Of a DNA stretch of 5,162 nucleotides, positions 1 to 5,162 are shown piece by piece (within the stretch, counting starts at the first letter, position 1; every line of letters starts with the position of its first letter). The translations under genes were made by a program, and so were the position numbers. The stretch is from LMUY01 sp964242925 (lineage in GTDB: Bacteria > Pseudomonadota > Alphaproteobacteria > Acetobacterales > Acetobacteraceae): positions 1-5,162 of the forward strand of contig CAXTBW010000165.1 in assembly GCA_964242925.1 (NCBI GenBank), read 5' to 3'. Below the pieces are notes generated by a model. It was not told the origin of the DNA, ran no database searches, and saw only the letters and a list, made by a program, of their open reading frames with translations.

Positions 1-220
1 GCGGCGAGTGCAGCGCCGGCGTCACGTTCCACACCACGTAGTAGCCGACGAAGCAGGCCAGCAGGAACACGGCGAGCAGGAACACGAACGGCTCGACCGC
101 AGCGCCGATCGGGGCGGCCGCGACGATCGTCTGGTCGGCGACCATGCGGGCGTGAATGGCAAGCACCTGCGCCTGGTGGACAAGGGTGTTGGCCTCGTTG
201 GCCACGGTGGTCGGGTTCAT
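1..220 (-). CDS. pntAB: Proton-translocating NAD(P)(+) transhydrogenase, alpha-2 subunit (membrane), 3' end cut by window
   Basis: This is the N-terminal 73 residues of the small membrane subunit of split-type transhydrogenase. It helps form the proton channel with the beta subunit and couples proton entry to hydride transfer from NADH to NADP+. The visible protein begins MNPTTVANEANTLVHQ. It then has a hydrophobic helix at about residues 44-64, followed by the family-typical FVGYYVVWNVTPALHSP stretch. The R. rubrum homologue is about 139 residues, so roughly half is visible and the rest lies left of base 1. The start ATG (220-218) overlaps the pntAA stop as ATGA, and a GGAG (231-228) sits 7 nt upstream inside pntAA, indicating translational coupling. 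pntB would be expected next, outside the window. The frame is open to the edge with no defect seen. Identity is confident from the motif and from its position after pntAA. Confidence 0.93.
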   Translation of the reverse strand, partial: MNPTTVANEANTLVHQAQVLAIHARMVADQTIVAAAPIGAAVEPFVFLLAVFLLACFVGYYVVWNVTPALHSP

Positions 221-1365
221 GCCGCGGCTCCAGCCGGTTGCGGTTTGTATCTCTCGTGGACCACGGCGCCGCCGCGGGTCAGCATGGTGCCGACCACGAT
301 GGCGTCGTCCTCGGGCAGCTTCGGCGCCTTGGCGTCCTTGTCCCAGAACGTGGTCAGGAAGGTCAGCAGGTTGCGCGAGTAGAGGCTGCTGGAAGCGACC
401 GAGATGCGGCCGGGCCAGTTCCGCCAGCCAAGGACTTTGACGCCATTGGCCGTGGTGATCATCTCGCCGGGCACGGTGGCGCCGCAATTGCCGCCGGCGT
501 CGGCGGCGATGTCGACCACGACGCTGCCGGGCTTCATCCCCGCCACCATGTCGGCGGTGATGATCACGGGCGCCTTGCCGCCGGCGACCAGCGCGGTGCA
601 GATCACCAGGTCGTTCTTGGCGCAGGTGACGGTCATCAGCTCGGCCTGCTTGGCGCGGAATGCGTCGCTCATGGTGCGGGCGTAGGCGCCGGTTTGCGCC
701 GCGCTCTCCTCGTCCTCCACGCCGACGAAGGTGGCGCCGAGGGACTTGATCTCCTCCTTGGCGGCCGGCCGCACGTCGGTGGCGGACACGATGGCGCCCA
801 GCCGGCGCGCGGTGGCGATCGCCTGCAGCCCGGCGACCCCGGCGCCCACGATGAACACCCGCGCCGGGGGCACCGTCCCCGCCGCCGTCATCATCATGGC
901 GAACCCGCGGTCGAACGCGGCGGCGCCCTCCAGCACGGCGCGGTAGCCGGCCAGGTTTGCCTGGCTGGACAGCACGTCCATCGACTGCGCCCGGGTGATG
1001 CGCGGCAGCAGTTCCATGGCCGCGACGTCGATCCCCGCCTCGGCCAGGCCAGGCGCCAGCGCCGGGTCGACGCTGGCGTTGGCGACGCAGACCAGCAGGG
1101 CGCCGCGGGCGATATGGGCGCGCACGGCGGCCTCGGGCATCTGCACGGCGAACACGACCGTTGCGCCGGCGAGCACGGCCGCGGCGTCAGGCGCAACTTC
1201 GGCCCCGGCGGCGGCGTAGTCTGCGTCGGAGACGGAGACATGCGCCCCAGCGCCGGATTGGACGGCCACGGTCATGCCGAGCGCAATCAACTTCTTCACC
1301 GTTTCGGGGACGGCCGCGACGCGCGTTTCCGCGGCCGCCGTTTCCTTCAGCACCGCCAGGCGCAT
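217..1365 (-). CDS. pntAA: Proton-translocating NAD(P)(+) transhydrogenase, alpha-1 subunit (NAD(H)-binding domain I)
   Basis: This soluble peripheral subunit binds NAD(H) and exchanges hydride with the NADP(H) domain of PntB at the cytoplasmic membrane. It is 382 residues, matching the R. rubrum domain I protein (about 384). It has the AlaDH/PNT fold: an N-terminal part opening MRLAVLKE, then the RITRAQSMDVLSSQANLAGY segment. There R122, Q127, D130, S133 and Y141 align with R. rubrum R127, Q132, D135, S138 and Y146. The Rossmann loop GAGVAG is at 174-179, with D197 as the adenosine-ribose acidic residue. A mobile loop around Y228 (GAYARTMSD) and the late GWRNWPGR segment follow. All key residues are present. 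I chose ATG 1365 because AAGGA (1377-1373) lies 7 nt upstream and homologues start M-[KR]-[IL]-A; an in-frame ATG at 1401 would add 12 unconserved residues. It heads the operon with pntAB. Confidence 0.95.
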   Translation of the reverse strand: MRLAVLKETAAAETRVAAVPETVKKLIALGMTVAVQSGAGAHVSVSDADYAAAGAEVAPDAAAVLAGATVVFAVQMPEAAVRAHIARGALLVCVANASVDPALAPGLAEAGIDVAAMELLPRITRAQSMDVLSSQANLAGYRAVLEGAAAFDRGFAMMMTAAGTVPPARVFIVGAGVAGLQAIATARRLGAIVSATDVRPAAKEEIKSLGATFVGVEDEESAAQTGAYARTMSDAFRAKQAELMTVTCAKNDLVICTALVAGGKAPVIITADMVAGMKPGSVVVDIAADAGGNCGATVPGEMITTANGVKVLGWRNWPGRISVASSSLYSRNLLTFLTTFWDKDAKAPKLPEDDAIVVGTMLTRGGAVVHERYKPQPAGAAA

Positions 1366-1372
1366 CCGTTTT

Positions 1373-1377
1373 TCCTT
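1373..1377 (-). promoter_or_regulatory. Shine-Dalgarno site deciding the pntAA start
   Basis: AAGGA on the minus strand, exactly 7 nt before ATG 1365. The alternative ATG at 1401 has only GC-rich palindromic sequence and TTTCGCGGCC before it, without a comparable purine tract, so this site argues for the shorter protein. Confidence 0.7.
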
Positions 1378-1382
1378 GTCTG

Positions 1383-1400
1383 TTGGCGGCTGGCCGCCCA
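1383..1400. repeat. GC-rich inverted repeat in the pntAA leader
   Basis: GGCGGC (1385-1390) and GCCGCC (1393-1398) form a perfect 6-bp inverted repeat separated by TG. A T1383/A1400 pair lies outside it after one mismatch. On the pntAA side it lies about 8 nt upstream of the Shine-Dalgarno site. It could be a leader hairpin or an operator-like dyad. In DNA this rich in GC a short dyad of this kind can also be chance. Confidence 0.35.
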
Positions 1401-1465
1401 TTGGCCGCGAAAGATGCTAGACGGCGCGAGGGCGCGCAAGGCGCCGAAAGCGCAAAAACGCGCCT

Positions 1466-1473
1466 AGAAGGGA
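1466..1473 (+). promoter_or_regulatory. Strong but oddly placed Shine-Dalgarno sequence before the oxlT-like gene
   Basis: AGAAGGGA abuts the TTG at 1474 (in frame) and lies 9 nt before an in-frame CTG at 1483. The first in-frame ATG (1519) is 45 nt away, too far to be served by it. If this site is real, translation begins at a non-ATG codon; if not, the ATG relies on a weak GGCGGA (1502-1507). Confidence 0.4.
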
Positions 1474-1518
1474 TTGATCAACCTGTCATTTGAAGCGAAA
1501 CGGCGGACCAACCTGCCC

Positions 1519-2856
1519 ATGTCCGCCTTGCGCTCGCGCTGGGGGCAACTCGCCCTCGGCATCGTCTGCATGGTGATGATCGCCAACTTGCAGTACGGCT
1601 GGACCTTGTTCGTGCTGCCCATCGACCAGGCGCACCACTGGGGGATCGCGTCCATCCAGGTCGCGTTCACCGTCTTCGTGCTGTGCGAGACCTGGCTGCT
1701 GCCGCTCGAGGGCTATCTGATCGACCGGATCGGCCCGAAGCTGACCGTGATGGCGGGCGGCGCGCTGATCGGCCTGTCATGGGTGCTGAACGCCTATGCT
1801 GGCTCGCTTGGCACGCTCTACGCCGCGGCTGCCGCGGGCGGGGTGGGGGCCGGGTTCATCTACGGCGCCACCGTTGGCAACGCCATCAAGTGGTTCCCGG
1901 ACCGGCGGGGGTTGGCGGCTGGGCTCACCGCGGCCGGATTCGGCGCCGGCTCGGCGGTCACGGTGATCCCCATCTCCAGCATGATCGCGAGCAACGGCTA
2001 CCAGGCGACGTTCCTGGCGTTCGGCATCCTGCAGGGCGTCGTCGTGATGCTGGTCGCGCTGCTGCTGCGACCGCCGCCCGGCGCGCCGGTTCGCGGCGAA
2101 ACGCTGCCATCGAGCGGGATGTTGGCCGTGCGCCCCTCGCCGCTGCACGACATCACGCGCGACTACACCCCCGCCGAGGCGCTGCGCGAGCCCGTGTTCT
2201 GGGTGATGTATGCCATGTTCGTGCTGGTCGGCGCGGGCGGCCTGGTCGCGACGGCGCAGCTCTCGGTCATCGCGGCCGATTTCGGGGTCGCCACCACGCC
2301 GGTGACCATGCTGTTCATCACCTTGCCGGCGCTGACCTTCGCGCTGTCGATCGACCGGGTGATGAACGGCGTGACCCGGCCGTTCTTCGGCTGGGTGTCG
2401 GACAAGATCGGGCGCGAGACCACCATGCTGATCGCCTTTCTGCTCGAGGGCATCGGAATTCTCGCGCTCACCGCGTTCGCGCATCAGCCGGTGGCGTTCG
2501 TGGTGCTGACGGGCATGGTGTTCTTCGCCTGGGGTGAGATCTACTCGCTGTTCCCCGCCACCTGCGGCGACACCTTCGGCCGCCGGTATGCCGCGACCAC
2601 CTACGGCATGCTCTACACCGCCAAGGGCGTCGCCGCGTTGCTGGTGCCGCTGGGCAGCCTGTTGCGGGCGGCCACGGGCGACTGGTTGGCGGTGCTATAT
2701 GTCGCCGCCGCGGTGAACGTGGTCGCCGCATTAATGGCGCCGTTCGTGCTCAAGCCCCTGCGACGGCGTTTCCTGCGGCGCTCGATGGAGATGCGCGCCC
2801 AGGAACGCATAGCCGCCGCCGAAGCCCGCACCCGCCTACGCAACGCCAAGGCGTGA
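1519..2856 (+). CDS. oxlT: Oxalate/formate antiporter-like MFS transporter (OxlT family)
   Basis: Inner-membrane major facilitator protein, 445 residues from ATG 1519 (460 from TTG 1474), with about 12 hydrophobic helices. The OxlT family swaps divalent oxalate for formate. Residues matching those that line the Oxalobacter OxlT site are all present: Q25 and Y26 (helix 1, NLQYGWT), Y115 (helix 4), R287 (TRPFFGWVSD), W338 and Y342 (FFAWGEIYSLFPA), and K369 (LYTAKG). R287 and K369 correspond to the oxalate-pairing Arg272 and Lys355. MFS loop motifs are DRIGPK (69-74) and SDKIGRETT (294-302). The KWFPDRRGLAAGLTAAGFG stretch (from 124) is typical of the family. A polar loop at about 184-225 joins the two halves, and the Arg-rich tail (10 Arg in the last 34 residues) should be cytoplasmic. 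ATG 1519 gives an N-terminus ending just before helix 1 as in relatives, but TTG 1474 is possible. Transport of a related carboxylate cannot be excluded. Confidence 0.88.
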   Translation: MSALRSRWGQLALGIVCMVMIANLQYGWTLFVLPIDQAHHWGIASIQVAFTVFVLCETWLLPLEGYLIDRIGPKLTVMAGGALIGLSWVLNAYAGSLGTLYAAAAAGGVGAGFIYGATVGNAIKWFPDRRGLAAGLTAAGFGAGSAVTVIPISSMIASNGYQATFLAFGILQGVVVMLVALLLRPPPGAPVRGETLPSSGMLAVRPSPLHDITRDYTPAEALREPVFWVMYAMFVLVGAGGLVATAQLSVIAADFGVATTPVTMLFITLPALTFALSIDRVMNGVTRPFFGWVSDKIGRETTMLIAFLLEGIGILALTAFAHQPVAFVVLTGMVFFAWGEIYSLFPATCGDTFGRRYAATTYGMLYTAKGVAALLVPLGSLLRAATGDWLAVLYVAAAVNVVAALMAPFVLKPLRRRFLRRSMEMRAQERIAAAEARTRLRNAKA

Positions 2857-2901
2857 ATGACACAGCGTCCCGCGGCGTGATTCGTCCCACACGCTGTCAT
2901 T
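2856..2901. terminator. Candidate terminator hairpin directly after the oxlT-like stop codon
   Basis: The arm AATGACACAGCGT (2856-2868, beginning on the last base of the TGA stop) pairs with ACGCTGTCATT (2891-2901). This gives an 11-bp stem with a 2-nt CA bulge and a 22-nt loop. The position right at the stop and between convergent genes fits transcription termination or mRNA 3'-end protection. There is no T-tract on either strand, so it is not a classical intrinsic terminator. Confidence 0.45.
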
Positions 2902-2934
2902 GCGAGTCGCAAAGCGCGGCTCGCATGCCAGCGT
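2891..2934. repeat. Imperfect palindromic repeat element (GTCATTGCGAG type) between convergent genes
   Basis: Nested inverted repeats: ACGCTG (2891-2896) with CAGCGT (2929-2934), TGCGAG (2901-2906) with CTCGCA (2920-2925), and an inner CGC/GCG around AAA (2908-2916). The core GTCATTGCGAG, followed on the other side by a GGTTGCTT-like end, resembles a short palindromic repeat I recall from alphaproteobacterial intergenic regions. This copy looks degenerate. It shares its left arm with the hairpin at 2856-2901, so the two folds exclude each other. It may act as a bidirectional 3'-end structure for both neighbours. Confidence 0.5.
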
Positions 2935-2953
2935 GGTTGCTTTCGAACGGGTG

Positions 2954-4303
2954 TTAAACCGTCGCCGGCACCCGCGCCTCGGCTAGCGCCGCCGCTTGGC
3001 GGGCGGCCAGCTTTTCCGCGTCGAAACCGGCGGTCATCTCGCGGAACATCTCCGACCAGTTCAACTCCGCCTTCAACCGCAGGAAAACGCTGCCCAGGCC
3101 CACCGCCGAACGGTCCATCAGCACGAACTCCCGCGGCGGACGCACGCCGCCGGTGCGCTTCAGCTCCGCATGCACCTTCTCCGCCACCGAGCGGCCGTAG
3201 TTGCTGTCGCCGTGCTCCTGGATCAGCCGCACCCGGTCGCTCAACAGCGGCTCGTAGATGAAGCGCGCCCACTGGTTGAGGATCTCCATCTTTTCGCGCG
3301 ACAGATCGGCGAAACCCCACTGCTCGTAGGCGTAATGCGCCCGGTCCATGTCCTCGGTGCGGATCGCCTCGTACAAGTCGATCACCCCGCTGACGAACTT
3401 TGGCTGAAACACCCGGATGGCGCCGTAATCCAGCAGGTTCAGCCCGTTATCTGCGCGGACCTGGTAGTTGCCGAGATGCGGGTCGCCATGGATCACGCCG
3501 AAATTGTACAGCGGCCGATACCAGGCGTGGAAGATCGCGGTCGCCAGCCGATTGCGTTCCTCAAGGCTCATGCCCTCGTCCAGCCGGGACTGCAGGCCGC
3601 GTCCCTCCAGCCAGGTCATCGTCAACAGTCGCCCAGTAGAATGGCTGTCGACTGGCTCGGGAACGCTCACCAGCTCATCGCCAGCCAGCATTATGCCGTA
3701 TAGCCGCATCTGAGCGGCCTCGCGGCGGTAGTCCAGTTCCTCTCGCAGGCGCTCGGCCAGTTCGGTGTAGATGTCGTCGGACTGGATGGCGGACTCGAAC
3801 CGCTTGTATAGCGACATCGCGAGCTTGAGCTGGCGCAAATCCGCCTCGACGGTGCTCGCCATGTCCGGATACTGCAGCTTGCAAGCGACCTGCCTGCCGT
3901 CCAGCAGAGTCGCGCGATGCACCTGGCCAAGGCTGGCGGCGGCGGCGGCGTCCTGGCCAAAGCTGCCGAATTTGCTCTGCCAGTCGGCGCCCAGCTCCCC
4001 GGCCATGCGGCGGCGCACGAAGCTCCACCCCATCGGCGGCGCGTTGGCCTGCAACTCAGCCAGCTCGGAGGCGTACTCGGCGGGCAGCGCGTCCGGGATG
4101 GTGGACAGGAACTGCGCCACCTTCATCAACGGACCTTTCAGGCCGCCTAGGATCGCCTTCAGATCCTCCGCATGCGCCGCCTTGTCGCTCTTCATGCCGA
4201 ACATGCGCTGCCCGGCGAATCGCGCCGCGATGCCCCCGACGGCGCCGGAGGTGCGCGCCATACGGCGAACTTCGCCAAAAATATTCGCGCGGTCCTCGGA
4301 CAT
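2954..4303 (-). CDS. ABC1/AarF/UbiB-family atypical kinase (short, apparently soluble form)
   Basis: 449 residues. The family (COG0661, COQ8/UbiB relatives) has a protein-kinase-like fold with ATPase-type activity, and several members support ubiquinone synthesis. Motifs in order: a KxGQ-position motif reading KVAQ (61-64, Gly replaced by Ala); the Ala-rich nucleotide loop DAAAAASLGQVHRA (118-131); the VAIK-type lysine in VACK (K142); EELDYRREA (188-196) with the ExD-type E189/D191; the catalytic loop HGDPHLGN (272-279); and the metal-binding DYG (292-294). All catalytic positions are filled. Unlike UbiB (about 546 residues) it lacks a C-terminal pair of hydrophobic helices. ATG 4303 is chosen for its GGAGG (4315-4311) 7 nt upstream and its position 2 nt after the peptidase stop. 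The reading frame stays open 111 codons further upstream, but those residues are a shadow of the peptidase gene. The substrate is unknown; a ubiquinone role is only an inference. Confidence 0.9.
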   Translation of the reverse strand: MSEDRANIFGEVRRMARTSGAVGGIAARFAGQRMFGMKSDKAAHAEDLKAILGGLKGPLMKVAQFLSTIPDALPAEYASELAELQANAPPMGWSFVRRRMAGELGADWQSKFGSFGQDAAAAASLGQVHRATLLDGRQVACKLQYPDMASTVEADLRQLKLAMSLYKRFESAIQSDDIYTELAERLREELDYRREAAQMRLYGIMLAGDELVSVPEPVDSHSTGRLLTMTWLEGRGLQSRLDEGMSLEERNRLATAIFHAWYRPLYNFGVIHGDPHLGNYQVRADNGLNLLDYGAIRVFQPKFVSGVIDLYEAIRTEDMDRAHYAYEQWGFADLSREKMEILNQWARFIYEPLLSDRVRLIQEHGDSNYGRSVAEKVHAELKRTGGVRPPREFVLMDRSAVGLGSVFLRLKAELNWSEMFREMTAGFDAEKLAARQAAALAEARVPATV

Positions 4304-4305
4304 GC

Positions 4306-5162
4306 CTAAGCCTCCAGCTCGTCGATGAAGCCGGAGATCACGTCCAGCCCGCGCCGCCAGAACGCCGGGTCGCTGGCGTCCAGCCCGAACGGCGCCAGCA
4401 GCTCCTTGTGGCGCTTGGTTCCGCCGGCGCGCAGCATGTCCAGGTATTTCGCCTGGAAACCAGGATGCCCGTCCTGGAACACGCCGTAGAGCGCGTTCAC
4501 CAGGCAGTCCCCGAACGCATACGCATACACGTAGAACGGCGAGTGGATGAAGTGCGGCACGTAGGCCCAGAACACGTCGTAGTCCGGCGTGAACTCGAAG
4601 GCCGGCCCCAGGCTCTCCGTCTGCACCTGCCGCCAAATCGCGCCGATCCGCTCCGGCAGCAGCTCGCCCGTCTTGCGCTCGTCATGCACCAGCGTCTCGA
4701 ACCGGTAGAACGCGGTCTGGCGGACGACGGTGTTCAGCATGTCCTCCACCTTGCCGGCCAGCATGATGCGGCGGCGCGCCGGGTCGGTCTCGGCGTCCAG
4801 CAGGGCGCGGAAGGTCAACATCTCGCCGAACACGCTGGCGGTCTCGGCCAAGGTGAGCGGGGCGCCGGACTGCAAATAGCCCTGCGGGGCCGCCAGCACC
4901 TGGTGCACGCCGTGGCCCAGCTCGTGCGCGAGGGTCATCACGTCCCGCGTGCGGCCGTGATAATTCAGCAGCAGATAGGGGTGCGCGGACGGCACCGTCG
5001 GGTGGGCGAAGGCGCCGCCGGACTTGCCGGGGCGCAACCCGGCGTCAATCCACGGCTTGTCGAAGAACTGGCGGCCCACGTCGGCCAGCTCCGGGCTGAA
5101 CGCGCCATAGGCGGTCAGCACCCGGTTGCGCGCCTCGTCCCAGCTGATGGCGCGGTCGTCGT
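4306..5162 (-). CDS. pepF: M3-family oligoendopeptidase F, C-terminal part (5' end beyond window)
   Basis: Cytoplasmic zinc metallopeptidase that cuts short peptides. About 285 C-terminal residues of a family usually near 600 are visible; the frame is open to base 5162 with no start (the GTG at 5121 is internal). The gluzincin motif HELGH is coded at 4926-4912, with the expected third zinc ligand Glu in LAETASVFGE about 27 residues after the first His. Upstream is the substrate-cleft segment WIDAGLRPGKSGGAF; downstream are VPHFIHSPFYVYAYAFGD and a C-terminal domain ending GFIDELEA. The Tyr/His-rich HSPFYVYAY stretch is the region that in M3 enzymes supplies transition-state contacts. It is the upstream gene of a two-gene unit: its TAG stop (4308-4306) is 2 nt before the ABC1 kinase ATG. 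No frameshift or lost catalytic residue is seen. The assignment to the pepF/M3 group rather than Dcp/thimet-type M3 rests on the HELGHGVHQ and FYVYAYAFGD wording. Confidence 0.93.
   Translation of the reverse strand, partial: DDRAISWDEARNRVLTAYGAFSPELADVGRQFFDKPWIDAGLRPGKSGGAFAHPTVPSAHPYLLLNYHGRTRDVMTLAHELGHGVHQVLAAPQGYLQSGAPLTLAETASVFGEMLTFRALLDAETDPARRRIMLAGKVEDMLNTVVRQTAFYRFETLVHDERKTGELLPERIGAIWRQVQTESLGPAFEFTPDYDVFWAYVPHFIHSPFYVYAYAFGDCLVNALYGVFQDGHPGFQAKYLDMLRAGGTKRHKELLAPFGLDASDPAFWRRGLDVISGFIDELEA
4311..4315 (-). promoter_or_regulatory. Shine-Dalgarno site for the ABC1 kinase, inside the peptidase gene
   Basis: GGAGG on the minus strand, 7 nt before ATG 4303 and within the last codons of the peptidase gene. 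It fixes the kinase start against the much longer open frame and indicates translation coupled to the peptidase. Confidence 0.8.

Larger units (their letters stand above)
1366..1518. other. Divergent intergenic/leader region between pntAA and the oxlT-like gene
   Basis: This 153-bp stretch must hold the start signals for both divergent units unless pntAA is transcribed from farther upstream. I looked for sigma-70 style -35/-10 pairs on both strands and found none with acceptable spacing. It contains the dyad at 1385-1398, a weaker GGCGC/GCGCC inverted repeat (1431-1445), and a purine-rich AGAAGGGA (1466-1473). No small gene with a convincing start and codon pattern is seen. Confidence 0.5.

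Noticed and set aside
217..220. Split of the transhydrogenase alpha subunit as a possible frameshift of a fused pntA
   Set aside because: The ATGA overlap with its own GGAG and the normal lengths of both parts match the known natural split in R. rubrum and relatives, so this is not a broken gene.
1366..1401. Upstream ATG at 1401 as the pntAA start, adding MGGQPPTDKEKR
   Set aside because: No ribosome site before it, the residues are not family-like, and ATG 1365 has AAGGA at 7 nt.
1450..1463. GCG-CAAAAA-CGC motif as an intrinsic terminator
   Set aside because: The stem is too short, the A-run sits in the loop rather than after the stem, and it lies between divergent genes where no transcript should end.
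238..1467. A 409-codon open frame on the plus strand, antisense to pntAA
   Set aside because: Its translation is dominated by His, Gly, Arg and Asp in low-complexity runs, as expected when a GC-rich gene is read from the other strand. It has no domain, and pntAA beneath it has every catalytic residue.
1683..2537. Long open frames inside the oxlT-like gene on both strands (1683-2537 plus; 1777-2484 and 2163-2471 minus)
   Set aside because: Arg/Gly/Ala-rich shadows without domains; the MFS frame contains all expected helices and motifs.
2996..3703. Plus-strand open frames opposite the ABC1 kinase (2996-3703, 3771-4328)
   Set aside because: Antisense shadows. No ribosome sites or recognisable domains, and the kinase motifs on the minus strand are complete.
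4304..4636. Open extension of 111 codons upstream of the ABC1 kinase, which would make a 560-residue protein
   Set aside because: The extra residues lie entirely within the peptidase gene in another frame and resemble nothing in the family, while ATG 4303 has an ideal GGAGG and matches the family N-terminus.

Overview
The window reads as ordinary chromosomal DNA from a GC-rich alphaproteobacterium, probably of the Rhodospirillales/Acetobacteraceae or Bradyrhizobium type. The grounds are high GC with strong third-position GC, a proton-translocating transhydrogenase whose alpha subunit is split into two genes (the Rhodospirillum rubrum arrangement), and an oxalate/formate antiporter close to alphaproteobacterial OxlT-like proteins as I remember them. 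The taxonomic placement is an inference. I saw no insertion sequence, tRNA, rRNA, CRISPR array, phage gene or att site.

Layout, left to right: (1) positions 1-1365, minus strand: pntAA (NAD(H)-binding alpha-1 subunit, complete), translationally coupled through an ATGA overlap to pntAB (membrane alpha-2 subunit), which leaves the window at base 1. (2) 1366-1518: a divergent intergenic/leader region with a GC-rich inverted repeat and an oddly placed Shine-Dalgarno sequence, but no promoter I can name with confidence. (3) 1519-2856, plus strand: a 12-helix MFS antiporter of the oxalate/formate (OxlT) family carrying the family's substrate-binding Arg, Lys and aromatic residues. (4) 2857-2953: a convergent intergenic gap packed with nested inverted repeats in which one arm can pair with either of two partners. 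(5) 2954-4303, minus strand: a short ABC1/AarF/UbiB-type atypical kinase without an obvious membrane tail. (6) 4306-5162, minus strand: the C-terminal part of an M3-family oligoendopeptidase F with its HEXXH zinc site, running off the right edge; its stop codon lies 2 nt upstream of the kinase start, so the two form a tightly coupled operon.

Functionally there are three units. The transhydrogenase uses the proton gradient to make NADPH from NADH. The MFS protein most likely exchanges oxalate for formate, so the strain may use oxalate, although no oxc or frc gene is visible here. The peptidase-kinase pair is a probable operon of unknown joint purpose. I found no convincing evidence of an undescribed multi-gene system. 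The points most worth a second look are the PepF/ABC1 pairing with its KxAQ motif, the alternative-pairing repeat between the convergent genes, and the uncertain start of the oxlT-like gene.
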